NCBI RefSeq assembly: GCF_036016755.1 | Contig: NZ_JAYXIH010000013.1 | Span: forward strand, 31,568 to 95,567 | Direction of reading: 5' to 3' | From: Aurantimonas coralicida_A | GTDB lineage: Bacteria; Pseudomonadota; Alphaproteobacteria; Rhizobiales; Rhizobiaceae | Length of the DNA stretch: 64,000 nt | Shown: positions 49,992-58,735 of the stretch, one piece after another | How positions within the stretch are numbered: position 1 is the first letter of the stretch | Layout: each line of letters starts with the position of its first letter | Translations under genes and position numbers: made by a program | Notes under the pieces: generated by a model | Seen by the model: only the letters and a program-made list of their open reading frames with translations | Told to the model about the DNA's origin: nothing | Database searches by the model: none

Positions 49992-52124
49992 CTACTCGGC
50001 CGCGATCATGCGGGTCGGGTCGTCCTCGGTCTCGACTGCCGCGTCCTCGTCATCGCTGGCGAGGAAGTCGGGCAACGCCTCGGTCTCGCCAGTCGGCGTA
50101 TCGGCAGCGGTCTCGATGTCGGCCAGGCGCAGCGGCTCGGGCAGCCAGCCTGTGCCGTCGAGCAACCGTTCGGCCTCCCGCGCCATGTCGCCCTTCTTGA
50201 GGTGATCGATGAGCTGGGCCGACTGCTCGCCCTTCGCCTCGCGCACCGCTTCGAGAATGCGGGGCTTGGTGACGCGGCTAAGATAGTTGTCGACGGTCGG
50301 CCGCCAACCAGCGTCCACCATGTCGAGACCCACAGCGCGCGCCAGGCGATCGGCGTGCTTCAGGCGGCGTTCGAGGCCGTGCTGCGAAAGCCCGGCGCCG
50401 CCGTAGCGGTCGACCTTCTCGTAGAGCGCGTTCACGCCGTAGGAGACGCAATGCGCGAGCAAGGCCGAGCGACTGGCGTCGTCGAGGCCGACCAGCCAAT
50501 CCCACAGCGCATCCTCGTCGGCGGGCAGATCGGTCTTCCAGTCGTCCTGCCGTGCGGCGATGGCCTTTGCGGACGGGCTGTCCTTCAGGTCGGCGGCCTG
50601 AACGGAGAAGAAGACGTGCCGAACCGAGGCCTCCAGGCATCCACCCGACGACGCGGTACGCTGGAAGGTGTCGAGCACCAGCTTGTGCAGCAGCGCCGTC
50701 AGCGCAACGCGCGGATTGGTGGCGAGGGCGTCGCGCAAGGCCAGGGTCCGATGCGCGGTCAGCTCGGTGACCAGACGCTCCGGCAGCGGCTTGATGACGT
50801 CGTCATCGTCGTCCTCCGGCTCGACCTGACCGCCGATGGTGATGATCGCGCGCTGGACCATCGGCGTTGACGGGTCGGATGCCTCGGGCAGCGCGCCCTC
50901 GGCTCCGGTATCGTCTTCGCCATCCACCGTGACCGGCGCCTCGTCCTCGGGGCGAACATAGCCGCGATCGACAGACAGCTTGCCATCGCCGTCGATGCTG
51001 ACGAACACGCCGGCACGGACGATGTCGCTGGGGTCGTAGATGACAGGGCGATCGTCGAAGGCGGCCAGCGCCGTCTCGATCTCGCCAAGCCGTTCATCGA
51101 CTTCGTCCGGCAGTTCGTCGACGCCCTCATATTCGGCTTCGAGCTTGGCGTATTCAGCGTTCAGCGCCTCGATCGTCGCCTGTTCCTCGACGCTGAGATC
51201 AGCAGTCGTGCCGGACAGTTCGCGCAGGCCGTGGCCATGTCCGTAGGGCGTTTCAACCGCGACCGAGATCCACTTCCAGCCCTCGGTGGCGATGATCCCG
51301 GCCTCCACCTTCAGCTTGTCGGCGACCAGGCGGTCGAGCAGAGCGACATCCTCCAGCCAGCCGCCATCATCGTTCTGGAACAGGTCGCGCATGACGACGC
51401 CCCCGGCCTCGGCATAGGCGCCCAGGCCGACGAACTGCGCGCGCTTGTCGGAGGCGCGAACCGTCGTCTCCGTCAGCATGCGACGGATCTGATAGGCCTC
51501 CTTGCTGTAAGAGCGCTGGACCACCTCCCAGACCTGTGCCTGACGGGCGTGGTCGTGGGTGACGGTGAACGCCATCAGTTGCTCGAGCGTAATGCCGTCC
51601 TCGGCGTAGAGGTCGAGCAAGCTCGGAGCGACGGCGGCAAGGCGCAGACGCTGCTTCACGACATTGACCGGGACGAAGAAGGCCGCTGCGATGTCCTCCT
51701 CGGGTTGACCCTTCTCGCGCATCGCCAGGAAGGCACGGAACTGGTCGAGAGGGTGCAGCGCAACACGCTGGACGTTTTCCGCCAAGGAATCCTCCTCGGC
51801 CGAGGTGGCGGCATCGGCGGCTTTCGGGATGCACGGCACGGGCGCGGTCTTGGCGAGACGCTTCTGCTTGACGAGGCGTTCGAGCGCCCGGTAGCGGCGA
51901 CCGCCGGCCGGGACCTCGAACATGCCGGTCTCGGCGCCTTCGGCATCGAGTACCGGCCGGACGTTGAGGCCCTGAAGCAAGCCGCGCCGGGCGATGTCCT
52001 CGGACAGTTCCTCGATCGAGACGCCGGCCTTCACGCGCCGGACGTTGGACTGGCTGAGCACCAGCTTGTTGAAGGGAATGTCGCGCGAGGACGACAGGGT
52101 GATTTTCTGAACGGCAGTAGCCAT
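49992..52124 (-). CDS. long ParB/Spo0J-like partition or nuclease-fold protein
   Basis: A 710-residue ParB-family protein. The ParB N-terminal domain is clear: PFNKLVLSQSNVRRVKAGVSIEELSEDIARRGLLQGLNVRPVL, VPAGGRRYRALERLV, DSLAENVQRVALHPLDQFRAF; then an HTH region (VNVVKQRLRLAAVAPSLLDLYAEDGITLEQLMAF). The remaining 450 residues are acidic and helical, typical of the long ParB-like proteins of plasmids and ICEs rather than chromosomal ParB (about 300 residues). Preceded by a structured leader. Whether it pairs with the ParA at 29849-30487 is not shown. Confidence 0.88.
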   Translation of the reverse strand: MATAVQKITLSSSRDIPFNKLVLSQSNVRRVKAGVSIEELSEDIARRGLLQGLNVRPVLDAEGAETGMFEVPAGGRRYRALERLVKQKRLAKTAPVPCIPKAADAATSAEEDSLAENVQRVALHPLDQFRAFLAMREKGQPEEDIAAAFFVPVNVVKQRLRLAAVAPSLLDLYAEDGITLEQLMAFTVTHDHARQAQVWEVVQRSYSKEAYQIRRMLTETTVRASDKRAQFVGLGAYAEAGGVVMRDLFQNDDGGWLEDVALLDRLVADKLKVEAGIIATEGWKWISVAVETPYGHGHGLRELSGTTADLSVEEQATIEALNAEYAKLEAEYEGVDELPDEVDERLGEIETALAAFDDRPVIYDPSDIVRAGVFVSIDGDGKLSVDRGYVRPEDEAPVTVDGEDDTGAEGALPEASDPSTPMVQRAIITIGGQVEPEDDDDDVIKPLPERLVTELTAHRTLALRDALATNPRVALTALLHKLVLDTFQRTASSGGCLEASVRHVFFSVQAADLKDSPSAKAIAARQDDWKTDLPADEDALWDWLVGLDDASRSALLAHCVSYGVNALYEKVDRYGGAGLSQHGLERRLKHADRLARAVGLDMVDAGWRPTVDNYLSRVTKPRILEAVREAKGEQSAQLIDHLKKGDMAREAERLLDGTGWLPEPLRLADIETAADTPTGETEALPDFLASDDEDAAVETEDDPTRMIAAE

Positions 52125-52210
52125 CGGGGTAGTCTCCGCGACGGGCGCCGAGAGACTCTCTCTCGACCTTCAACCCGTCACGAAAACCCGTCACTCCTCT
52201 CCCTCTCATG
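52125..52210 (-). promoter_or_regulatory. leader of the parB-like gene, structured
   Basis: Outer stem GACGGG (52140-52145) / CCCGTC (52174-52179); inner 7-bp stem CGAGAGA (52149-52155) / TCTCTCG (52159-52165). Directly before the start codon. The ardC-like leader has the same outline with one compensating base pair; see 53234-53330. Confidence 0.55.
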
Positions 52211-52270
52211 GCCGCAGAACCGGGAAGCCGGAGAAACGTATTCCCGGCTCCACGTTTCGGCGTAATCCCA

Positions 52271-53233
52271 TCACGCCGCCTCCCGCTCACCGTCCGCCGA
52301 TGCCACCTTCAGTTGTTGGTCGACGCCCGGCTGGAAGCCGAGGATGAATTCGGCGGCCTTTGACGCGGCGCTGGCGGCGCGGACAATGGCGCGGTTGTCC
52401 TCGCGCAGGACCTCCAGCCATGAGCCGATATAGTCGGCATGGCGCACGGTCGGCACGATGGACAGTGAGGCGCAGATGAAGGCGCCCGCCATTTCCGCCA
52501 CCAGCTCCTCGCGCGCGTAGGATTTGGAGCCGAAGGAACCCGCCATGTCACGACCGAGCCGGGAGGGATGACCTGACCAGTGCCCCAGCTCATGGAAGGC
52601 GGTGCGGTGCCAATTGATCGGTTCGAAATAGGCGGCTGGCGGCGGGACCTGCACGAAGTCGTGCGGTGGGCTGTAAAAGGCGCGGCCGCCGCCGATGCGG
52701 AAATCCGCGCCCGTGGCCCGGATCAGCGCCTCGGCTTGCGGCTCGATCATGCCGGGTGGAGGCGGCGGCGCGACGGCGGCGATCTCCTCCGGCAGGTTCT
52801 CGCACTGGTCGGTGTTGAAGACGGTGAAGCGCTTGAGGAACGGGATCGCCTGCGCTTCGTCGCCGTTCTCGCGGGCCCGCTTCTTCTCGTCGTCGGGGAT
52901 GAAGCGATCGGCGTAGACGACGGTCGTGCCGCGCTCGCCCTTGCGCACGTTTCCGCCGAGCGACAGGGCCTGGCGGAAGGTCAGCCAGCTCTGGCCCGAG
53001 AAGCCATGCTCGATGACCGCGCCCCACAAGATCAGGACGTTGATGCCGGAGTAACGCCGATCCGTTGACGCATTCTGCGGCATAGCCAGCGGCGCCTTCG
53101 CCGCCGCGGTGCCCCAGGGCTGGACCCAAGGAATCCGGCCGGCCTCCAGCTCGGCGATGATCTTGCCGGTGATGTCGTCATAGAGGTTCGTCCGGTCGGA
53201 GCCAGAACGGGGGTGGTGGGACTGTCTGGGCAT
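52271..53233 (-). CDS. ArdC-like antirestriction zinc metallopeptidase
   Basis: A 320-residue ArdC-type protein: N-terminal ssDNA-binding DUF1738 (about 15-150: YDDITGKIIAELEAGRIPWVQPW, YSGINVLILW, WLTFRQALSLGGNVRKGERG) and a C-terminal zincin domain with HExxH in RTAFHELGHWSGH (near 217). ArdC proteins protect incoming single-stranded DNA and counter host restriction during conjugation. ATG 53231-53233 preceded by a structured leader. This stands next to the defence cargo. Confidence 0.9.
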   Translation of the reverse strand: MPRQSHHPRSGSDRTNLYDDITGKIIAELEAGRIPWVQPWGTAAAKAPLAMPQNASTDRRYSGINVLILWGAVIEHGFSGQSWLTFRQALSLGGNVRKGERGTTVVYADRFIPDDEKKRARENGDEAQAIPFLKRFTVFNTDQCENLPEEIAAVAPPPPPGMIEPQAEALIRATGADFRIGGGRAFYSPPHDFVQVPPPAAYFEPINWHRTAFHELGHWSGHPSRLGRDMAGSFGSKSYAREELVAEMAGAFICASLSIVPTVRHADYIGSWLEVLREDNRAIVRAASAASKAAEFILGFQPGVDQQLKVASADGEREAA

Positions 53234-53330
53234 CGCGGTTCTCCGCGACGGGCGCCGGGAGCCACTCTCCCGATCCTCAACCCGTCACCGGCAAACCCGT
53301 CCGCACTCTCACTCTCGATGCGCCGAAGGG
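53234..53330 (-). promoter_or_regulatory. leader of the ardC-like gene, structured
   Basis: Minus strand: outer stem GACGGG/CCCGTC (53248-53253 with 53281-53286), inner stem CGGGAG (53256-53261) / CTCCCG (53267-53272), followed by GGCGCCCGTCGCGGAGA and then ATG. The rest of 53331-53684 holds GC hairpins (53380-53400; AGGGGAA/TTCCCCT near 53434) and no certain gene. Confidence 0.55.
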
Positions 53331-53684
53331 CACGAACGCGCGAAGCCGGTGGGGGCCGCGCGGCGATCGGCCGGGGCGTTGCGGGGCGGCAGGCCCCGCA
53401 GAAGGGGTCGGCCGGGACCATGGCTCGGGCGCAGGGGAAGGCTTTCCCCTCCGAACTCATGCGTGATGAATTCATCCGTGCGGTCCACTGGGCCGACTGA
53501 TCGATGCTGGAGCCACGATCGTCATTCGACCGTTGTTGTATGTCTCCGGTTTGGGCTTCCGCGAGTTGGCGTCGCCTGGGTTGGCAATAAGACGTATTCC
53601 CAAACTGCGGTCAGCTACCTTATGCCGTCGATACGTGATACAAATCCTCGGACTATAGGTCCTTTGTTCCGAGTTTTCATATCA

Positions 53685-54302
53685 ATGCGCGAGCCCGTTT
53701 CTCAACGCCAAATCGCCCGTGCCGTGCTGACAGCACGCGGAATGGCGCGTCTGGCGGAACTTCGGGAGGCCGGGGTGACGGCGGCCACGATGAGCCGCAT
53801 GGAACGTAATGGTGAGGTGCTCCGGCTCGCGCGCGGCCTCTATCAACTTCCCGATGCGCCGCTCGACGCCCATCACAGTCTGGCCGAGGCAGCCAAACGT
53901 GTTCCCAAAGGCGTTATCTGTCTCGTTTCCGCCCTCGCGTTCCACGGTCTTACCGACCAGCTTCCAAGCCAGATATGGCTGGCCATTGGCCAGAAGGACT
54001 GGTCTCCGAAACCCGATGGTACGCCCATTCGCGCCGTGCGTTTCACCGAGAGCCTGCTCAATGCGGGCGTCGAAACCCATCCCGTCGGAGGGGTTTCCGT
54101 CAAAGTCTTCGGGGTTGCGAAGACGATCGCCGACTGCTTCCGATATCGGAACAAGATCGGCCTGTCCGTGGCGATTCAAGGCCTTCAGGAAGCCCTGCGC
54201 CAGCGCAAGTCAACCCCGGATGCGATTGCCAGACAGGCCGAGCATGGAGCGGTCGCTACGGTGATTTGGCCCTATCTTGTGGCGCTGACCGTCGATAGCT
54301 AA
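53685..54302 (+). CDS. AbiEi-type antitoxin-like winged-helix protein
   Basis: A 205-residue protein of the AbiEi family: N-terminal winged helix (QRQIARAVLTARGMARLAELREAGVTAATMSRMERNGEVLRLARGLYQLPDAP), then the AbiEi core (VPKGVICLVSALAFHGLTDQLPSQIWLAI, GGVSVKVFGVAKTIADCFRYRNKIG). Normally the antitoxin of a type IV toxin-antitoxin pair with an AbiEii nucleotidyltransferase, which is absent here; a HipA-type gene follows instead, 86 bases downstream. ATG 53685 has a weak ribosome site; the frame opens further upstream. Confidence 0.8.
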   Translation: MREPVSQRQIARAVLTARGMARLAELREAGVTAATMSRMERNGEVLRLARGLYQLPDAPLDAHHSLAEAAKRVPKGVICLVSALAFHGLTDQLPSQIWLAIGQKDWSPKPDGTPIRAVRFTESLLNAGVETHPVGGVSVKVFGVAKTIADCFRYRNKIGLSVAIQGLQEALRQRKSTPDAIARQAEHGAVATVIWPYLVALTVDS

Positions 54303-54315
54303 CGAGAAGACGAGA

Positions 54316-54400
54316 ATTATCCCGCATTTCAGATGCGCGATAATACTTGACTGATCGCCCAGAGATGTGCGATTAACGCGCATCTGAAATGCGGGATAAT
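54316..54400. promoter_or_regulatory. operator-flanked promoter of the hipA-like gene
   Basis: A perfect 24-bp inverted repeat lies at 54316-54339 and 54377-54400 (each arm is itself nearly palindromic: TTATCCCGCA... TGCGCGATAA). Between them TTGACT (54347-54352) and GATTAA (54371-54376) form a -35/-10 pair with an 18-base spacer. The second arm covers the hipA-like start codon (ATG 54389), so the mRNA could be leaderless. Two symmetrical sites around one promoter point to autorepression. Confidence 0.65.
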
Positions 54401-56284
54401 CCTGTGACTATCCACCTGGTGGGAGAGACGATCGATGCCAAGCGGGCGCATCAGCGCGCGCAGGCTGGAGAGCTGATCCAGCTCGTCCGGGGTGTTTATG
54501 TCGATCATGACGGCGACGCGGAGGCAAGCATCCTGGGCCATGCCGTCCGCATCGCCCACTACCTCTATCCCAACGCCTATCTCTCGTCCGCGAGCGCGGT
54601 TCTGCTTGCGCCCACGCCGGACGGGCGCCTGTTCATCAGTGGTCGCCGCAACCAGCGCACGCGGTTGCGCACGCTCGAGATCGTTCAGAACCAAGCCCCG
54701 GCGCACCCTTCGACGGCGATCGCGGTGATTGGCGACGATCTGGGAGAGCTGCGCGTCGCCGCGTCATCACCACGCCAACGCTTCCTCGAAGCCTTCCGCC
54801 TCAGAAGCGAACACGCCAGCGCCGTCACCGTCGAAATGCGCGCCCAGATGGCGGCCCGGTTGGTGGAGGAGCATGGAACGCCACGAGCGGCGGCTGACGC
54901 CGTCTGGGCGCTGGCGCGTGAGAACGAATGGTACCGGGAGGGAGAGGGCGCTGAACGCTTCCTGTTGGCCCAGCCCGGCGCGGCCAAGGTCCCCGTCAAC
55001 AAGGCGGCGCTCGATCTTCTGGTCGCCTGGCATGGCGAACCTTTAGGCCGCCTGATCCATGATGGATTCGAATGGCGCTGGAAAGCTCAGAGACGGGTTG
55101 GTCCGGCGCTGGTCCGCGAGACGACGCCGGGCAAGCTGCCGGCGTTCATCGAGTCACTGCTGCCCGAGGGCTGGCTTGCCCAGGTCCTCCATGAACGCGA
55201 CGAACGCGAGGCGCTGCGGCGTGGCCGACGCTATATGTCCAACATCGTTATCGTCGAGGACCGCGACGAACTGGCGGCATTGCCCGCCGATGTGCTCACC
55301 ACCACACTCGCCAGCTTCCTCAATGCGGGCCGCTTCACAGGCGTGTACGCAGGACCGGCGCGCGGCGAGATCGAGGAGACCTTCGAGCAGAACCTGGCGC
55401 GTATCTTCGGGCGGGCCGAAACGCCACGCCTGTCGGGCGTCCAGATCAAGGCGCCGATGAGCCTGACGCCGGATGGCGCTCTCGTTCCGGCCATCGACCA
55501 GCCCTTCACCCACATTCTCAAGCCTGCAGGGACAGCGGGATTCGAGATGCTGCCGATCGTGGAATGGCTCTGCCTGGAGCTTGGACGCGCCGCCGGGTTC
55601 GAGGTGCCCGACGCGGCCCTGATCGAGATGCCCGACGGCATGGCACCGGCGTTGGTCGTCGAGCGGTTCGATATCCGCCACGGCCCCAAGGACGGCCGTC
55701 GTCTGGCGATGGAGGATTTCTGCGCCATCCTGGATCTTCCAGCTTCGGCAAAATATGACGGCACGATCGAGCGCATGGCCCGGGGCCTGCGCCCGCTTTC
55801 GACCGATCCCGCCGCGGACCTCGACATCCTGTTCCGCCGCGCGGTCTTCGCCTGGTTGATTGCCGATGGCGATATGCACCTGAAAAACCTCGCGATGCTC
55901 AAGACGGCCGAGGCGGGCGCCAAGGCTTTCACGACCGTGCGTTTCGCGCCGCTCTATGATGCTGTCACCACGCGAGTCTTTCCGGGCCTTGGCGGCGACC
56001 GGATGGCCCTGAAGCTGAACGGCAAGGATGACCGGCTGACCCGCCAGGACTTCTTCACGCTGGCCCGCACGATTGGTCTGACGATCGGTGACGCCGAGGC
56101 CGCTATCGGCGAACTTGCCGGGCGACTCGCTGAGTGCGCCATGACGCTAAGCCTGCCTGCCTTCGCGGGAGAATTGGAGGCGGCAAGGGCCATGCAAGTC
56201 AAGGTGAATGCCCTCGTCACGGACCGCTGCGCAACCTTTGCTGGCGCCGCTGAAGCTATAAAACTCTCCAGTAAGAACACATAG
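54389..56284 (+). CDS. HipA-type kinase with AbiEi-like N-terminal extension
   Basis: A 631-residue HipA-family protein; E. coli HipA has 440. Residues about 1-200 resemble the AbiEi N-terminal wHTH (DAKRAHQRAQAGELIQLVRGVYVD, ILGHAVRIAHYLYPNAYLSSASAVLLAPTPDGRLFISGRRNQ). From about 205 the HipA part follows: couple-HipA region (HGEPLGRLIHDGFEW), FTHILKPAG with the ATP-Lys (near 375), and the catalytic DGDMHLKNLAML (near 493). Intact kinase motifs. If ATG 54389 is right the mRNA has almost no leader; GTG 54404 is an alternative start. It could be a toxin, a phage sensor, or a self-regulating kinase. Confidence 0.85.
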   Translation: MRDNPVTIHLVGETIDAKRAHQRAQAGELIQLVRGVYVDHDGDAEASILGHAVRIAHYLYPNAYLSSASAVLLAPTPDGRLFISGRRNQRTRLRTLEIVQNQAPAHPSTAIAVIGDDLGELRVAASSPRQRFLEAFRLRSEHASAVTVEMRAQMAARLVEEHGTPRAAADAVWALARENEWYREGEGAERFLLAQPGAAKVPVNKAALDLLVAWHGEPLGRLIHDGFEWRWKAQRRVGPALVRETTPGKLPAFIESLLPEGWLAQVLHERDEREALRRGRRYMSNIVIVEDRDELAALPADVLTTTLASFLNAGRFTGVYAGPARGEIEETFEQNLARIFGRAETPRLSGVQIKAPMSLTPDGALVPAIDQPFTHILKPAGTAGFEMLPIVEWLCLELGRAAGFEVPDAALIEMPDGMAPALVVERFDIRHGPKDGRRLAMEDFCAILDLPASAKYDGTIERMARGLRPLSTDPAADLDILFRRAVFAWLIADGDMHLKNLAMLKTAEAGAKAFTTVRFAPLYDAVTTRVFPGLGGDRMALKLNGKDDRLTRQDFFTLARTIGLTIGDAEAAIGELAGRLAECAMTLSLPAFAGELEAARAMQVKVNALVTDRCATFAGAAEAIKLSSKNT

Positions 56285-56524
56285 GGGGATGACATGATTG
56301 AGGGAGCGAGACGTTTATCGCGGCAGCACAACACGGTGCGCGTGCCGTGACACGACAGCGGTTGAGGGGCTGGTTTCCATCGTCTCGGGGTGGACCGCTG
56401 ACAGCGCCTGCACGTCAGGTGGGAAACTCGGCGAAGATAATCCTGCTCTCAGAAGATCATGCAGATGAGTAATCCGTAGCGTCGGAGAACGAAAAAGATA
56501 TCGTGCGGATAAAGGGGGGCAACA

Positions 56525-58735
56525 ATGCATATTGAGACTTTGCGGATTCGTAATTTCCGGCGATTACAGGATGTACGGATTGATCTCGCATCTGACATTT
56601 CTATTTTTGTTGGTGCAAACAACAGCGGGAAGACATCCGCGTCACATGCGCTTCAGCTTTTTATGGCGGCGTCTCGTGAGCGCTTTTCGGTTCACGACTT
56701 CAGCGCCGAATGTTGGGCGACAATGGATGCCTTTGGTGACGGTGCGGACGGCGCCGTCCTTCCGAGCATCTCGCTCGACGTCTGGTTCCACGTCGACGCG
56801 CCAGATCTCCACCGCGTCGTCGATCTGTTGCCAAGCCTCGCCTGGGAAGGGACGCTGGTCGGCCTGCGTGTCGAGTTTGCGGCGACCGACGTCACGACGC
56901 TCCTCACCAACTTTGGGGAGGCTCGTGAACGGGCGCGCGCGAACATTCGACCTGGAGCGAACGGTGGCGCAGACTACCATCCCTCGCCGCGCACTCTACG
57001 CGACTATCTGACAGACAATCTGCGGCGCGAGTACGAACTGCGCTATTACGTTCTTGATCGGGCGCAGTTCGACGCAGAGTTGGTGGCCGCGGCCGAGTAT
57101 GTCCCGCTGTTGCTAACCCCGGATAAAGGTCGCGGCGGCAAGGACATCCTGAACTCGCTCTTGCGCGTCGATTTTCTGCACGCCCAGCGCCATCTGACCG
57201 ATGCGACTGCGGGCAGCCGGGCCGAAGATCTCTCGCGATGCTTGAGCCGTTTCTACGAGCGGAACCTGGAAAAGCGAGGTGACGACTTCGACGCGATCCG
57301 GGCGTTGGCGGACTCCGAGGCGATGCTCAACGATCACCTTCAGCGCGTGTTCGAACCAACCCTGAGCCGCCTGGGCGCCTTGGGCTACCCCGGGCTCTCC
57401 AATCCGCGACTGCTGATCAAATCAGCACTCAATCCAGCCACCATTATGGGCAGCCACGATGGCGCGCGCGTTCATTATGCGCTTGGCGATCCGCAGGAGG
57501 GGATCGAACCGCCGACGCTCCCTGATCGCTACAATGGCCTAGGTTTCAAGAATCTCATCTACATGGTCGTCGAGCTGCTCGATCTTCACTCGCAGTGGAT
57601 GGACATCGAAGAGAACCGGCCGCCTCTGCATCTCGTATTTATCGAGGAGCCGGAGGCGCACCTTCACGCGCAGCTCCAGCAGGTCTTCATCCGCAAGGTG
57701 ATCGATATTCTGGCGATCGAAGGCGAGGACGGTACGCACTACGCGAGCCAGCTCGTCGTCACGACCCACTCGCCACACATCCTCTACGAACGCGGTTTTC
57801 GGCCGATCCGCTATTTCCGTCGCTCATCGACGGCGTTGGCGCAATCCTCTGAGGTGCTCAATCTCTCGGCCTTTTATGACCGGACCGCCAATCCGACCCG
57901 CGATTTTCTCGAACGCTATCTCAAGCTCACCCACTGCGATCTGTTTTTCGCCGACGCGGCGGTGCTGGTGGAGGGAAATGTCGAGCGGCTCCTATTGCCG
58001 CAGATGATCGCCAAGGCAGCGCCTCGGCTTCAGTCCGCTTATCTAAGCATTCTGGAAATTGGCGGCGCCTTCGGTCATCGTTTCCGCACCCTGATCGAGT
58101 TTCTCGGTATTACCGCGCTCATCGTTACGGACATCGACAGCGTGACGGCGCCTGCCGCTGCCGCTGAGCCGGAGGTCGAGGACGACGAGCCGCCCGAGGA
58201 TCAGGAGGGTGCTGCTGGTAGCGCCTGCATGGTGCATGTCGCCGGCGCCGTCACGTCCAATCAAACGCTCATCCAGTGGCTGCCAGCGTGCAGCACGATC
58301 GTCGACCTCTTGAACGCCACATCTGTCCAGCGGACGCAGCTGCGCGGCGAGGACGGTCACGCTTTGGTGCGCGTAACCTATCAGACCTTGATCGACGTCA
58401 CTTGGAATATGGCACAGACGGCTATGGCGGGGCGCACCCTTGAGGAGGCGTTTGCACTGGAAAATCTGGCATGGTGTCAGGAAGCAGCGCGCTCCGACTT
58501 AAAGCTGCGAGTGCGTGGAAGCGCTGGACTTACGGCGGAGCAACTGGCCGAGCGGCTGCATAACCGAATCAAGGGGTCCAGCTTTAACAAGACCGATTTT
58601 GCGCTCGCGCTCCTTGCCCAGGATCCCGCCACCTGGACCGTTCCGCACTACATCGCGGACGGCCTCTGCTGGCTCGAGGACGAGGTCACGCCCGTTCCCG
58701 TCGCGGCCCCAGCTCAGGTGGAGGCCGCGGCATGA
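56525..58735 (+). CDS. OLD-family nuclease, GajA-like (Gabija)
   Basis: A 736-residue protein with an N-terminal ABC-type ATPase (VGANNSGKTS, Walker A 30-37; FIEEPEAHLHAQLQQVF near 371; VVTTHSPHIL near 412) and a C-terminal Toprim nuclease (VLVEGNVERLLLPQ near 478; LIVTDIDS near 534), the class 2 OLD layout. With the UvrD-like helicase coupled downstream it forms a Gabija-type phage defence pair. The ATP-sensing GajA of Bacillus is shorter (about 580 residues); here the region between and after the core is longer. AAAGGGGGGC precedes the ATG. Overlaps gajB-like by ATGA. Confidence 0.87.
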   Translation: MHIETLRIRNFRRLQDVRIDLASDISIFVGANNSGKTSASHALQLFMAASRERFSVHDFSAECWATMDAFGDGADGAVLPSISLDVWFHVDAPDLHRVVDLLPSLAWEGTLVGLRVEFAATDVTTLLTNFGEARERARANIRPGANGGADYHPSPRTLRDYLTDNLRREYELRYYVLDRAQFDAELVAAAEYVPLLLTPDKGRGGKDILNSLLRVDFLHAQRHLTDATAGSRAEDLSRCLSRFYERNLEKRGDDFDAIRALADSEAMLNDHLQRVFEPTLSRLGALGYPGLSNPRLLIKSALNPATIMGSHDGARVHYALGDPQEGIEPPTLPDRYNGLGFKNLIYMVVELLDLHSQWMDIEENRPPLHLVFIEEPEAHLHAQLQQVFIRKVIDILAIEGEDGTHYASQLVVTTHSPHILYERGFRPIRYFRRSSTALAQSSEVLNLSAFYDRTANPTRDFLERYLKLTHCDLFFADAAVLVEGNVERLLLPQMIAKAAPRLQSAYLSILEIGGAFGHRFRTLIEFLGITALIVTDIDSVTAPAAAAEPEVEDDEPPEDQEGAAGSACMVHVAGAVTSNQTLIQWLPACSTIVDLLNATSVQRTQLRGEDGHALVRVTYQTLIDVTWNMAQTAMAGRTLEEAFALENLAWCQEAARSDLKLRVRGSAGLTAEQLAERLHNRIKGSSFNKTDFALALLAQDPATWTVPHYIADGLCWLEDEVTPVPVAAPAQVEAAA

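Noticed and set aside
53420..53500. 26-codon frame starting ATG 53420, ending HWAD
   Set aside because: No ribosome site, lies among GC hairpins after the ardC-like leader; cannot be told from chance or from a gene remnant.
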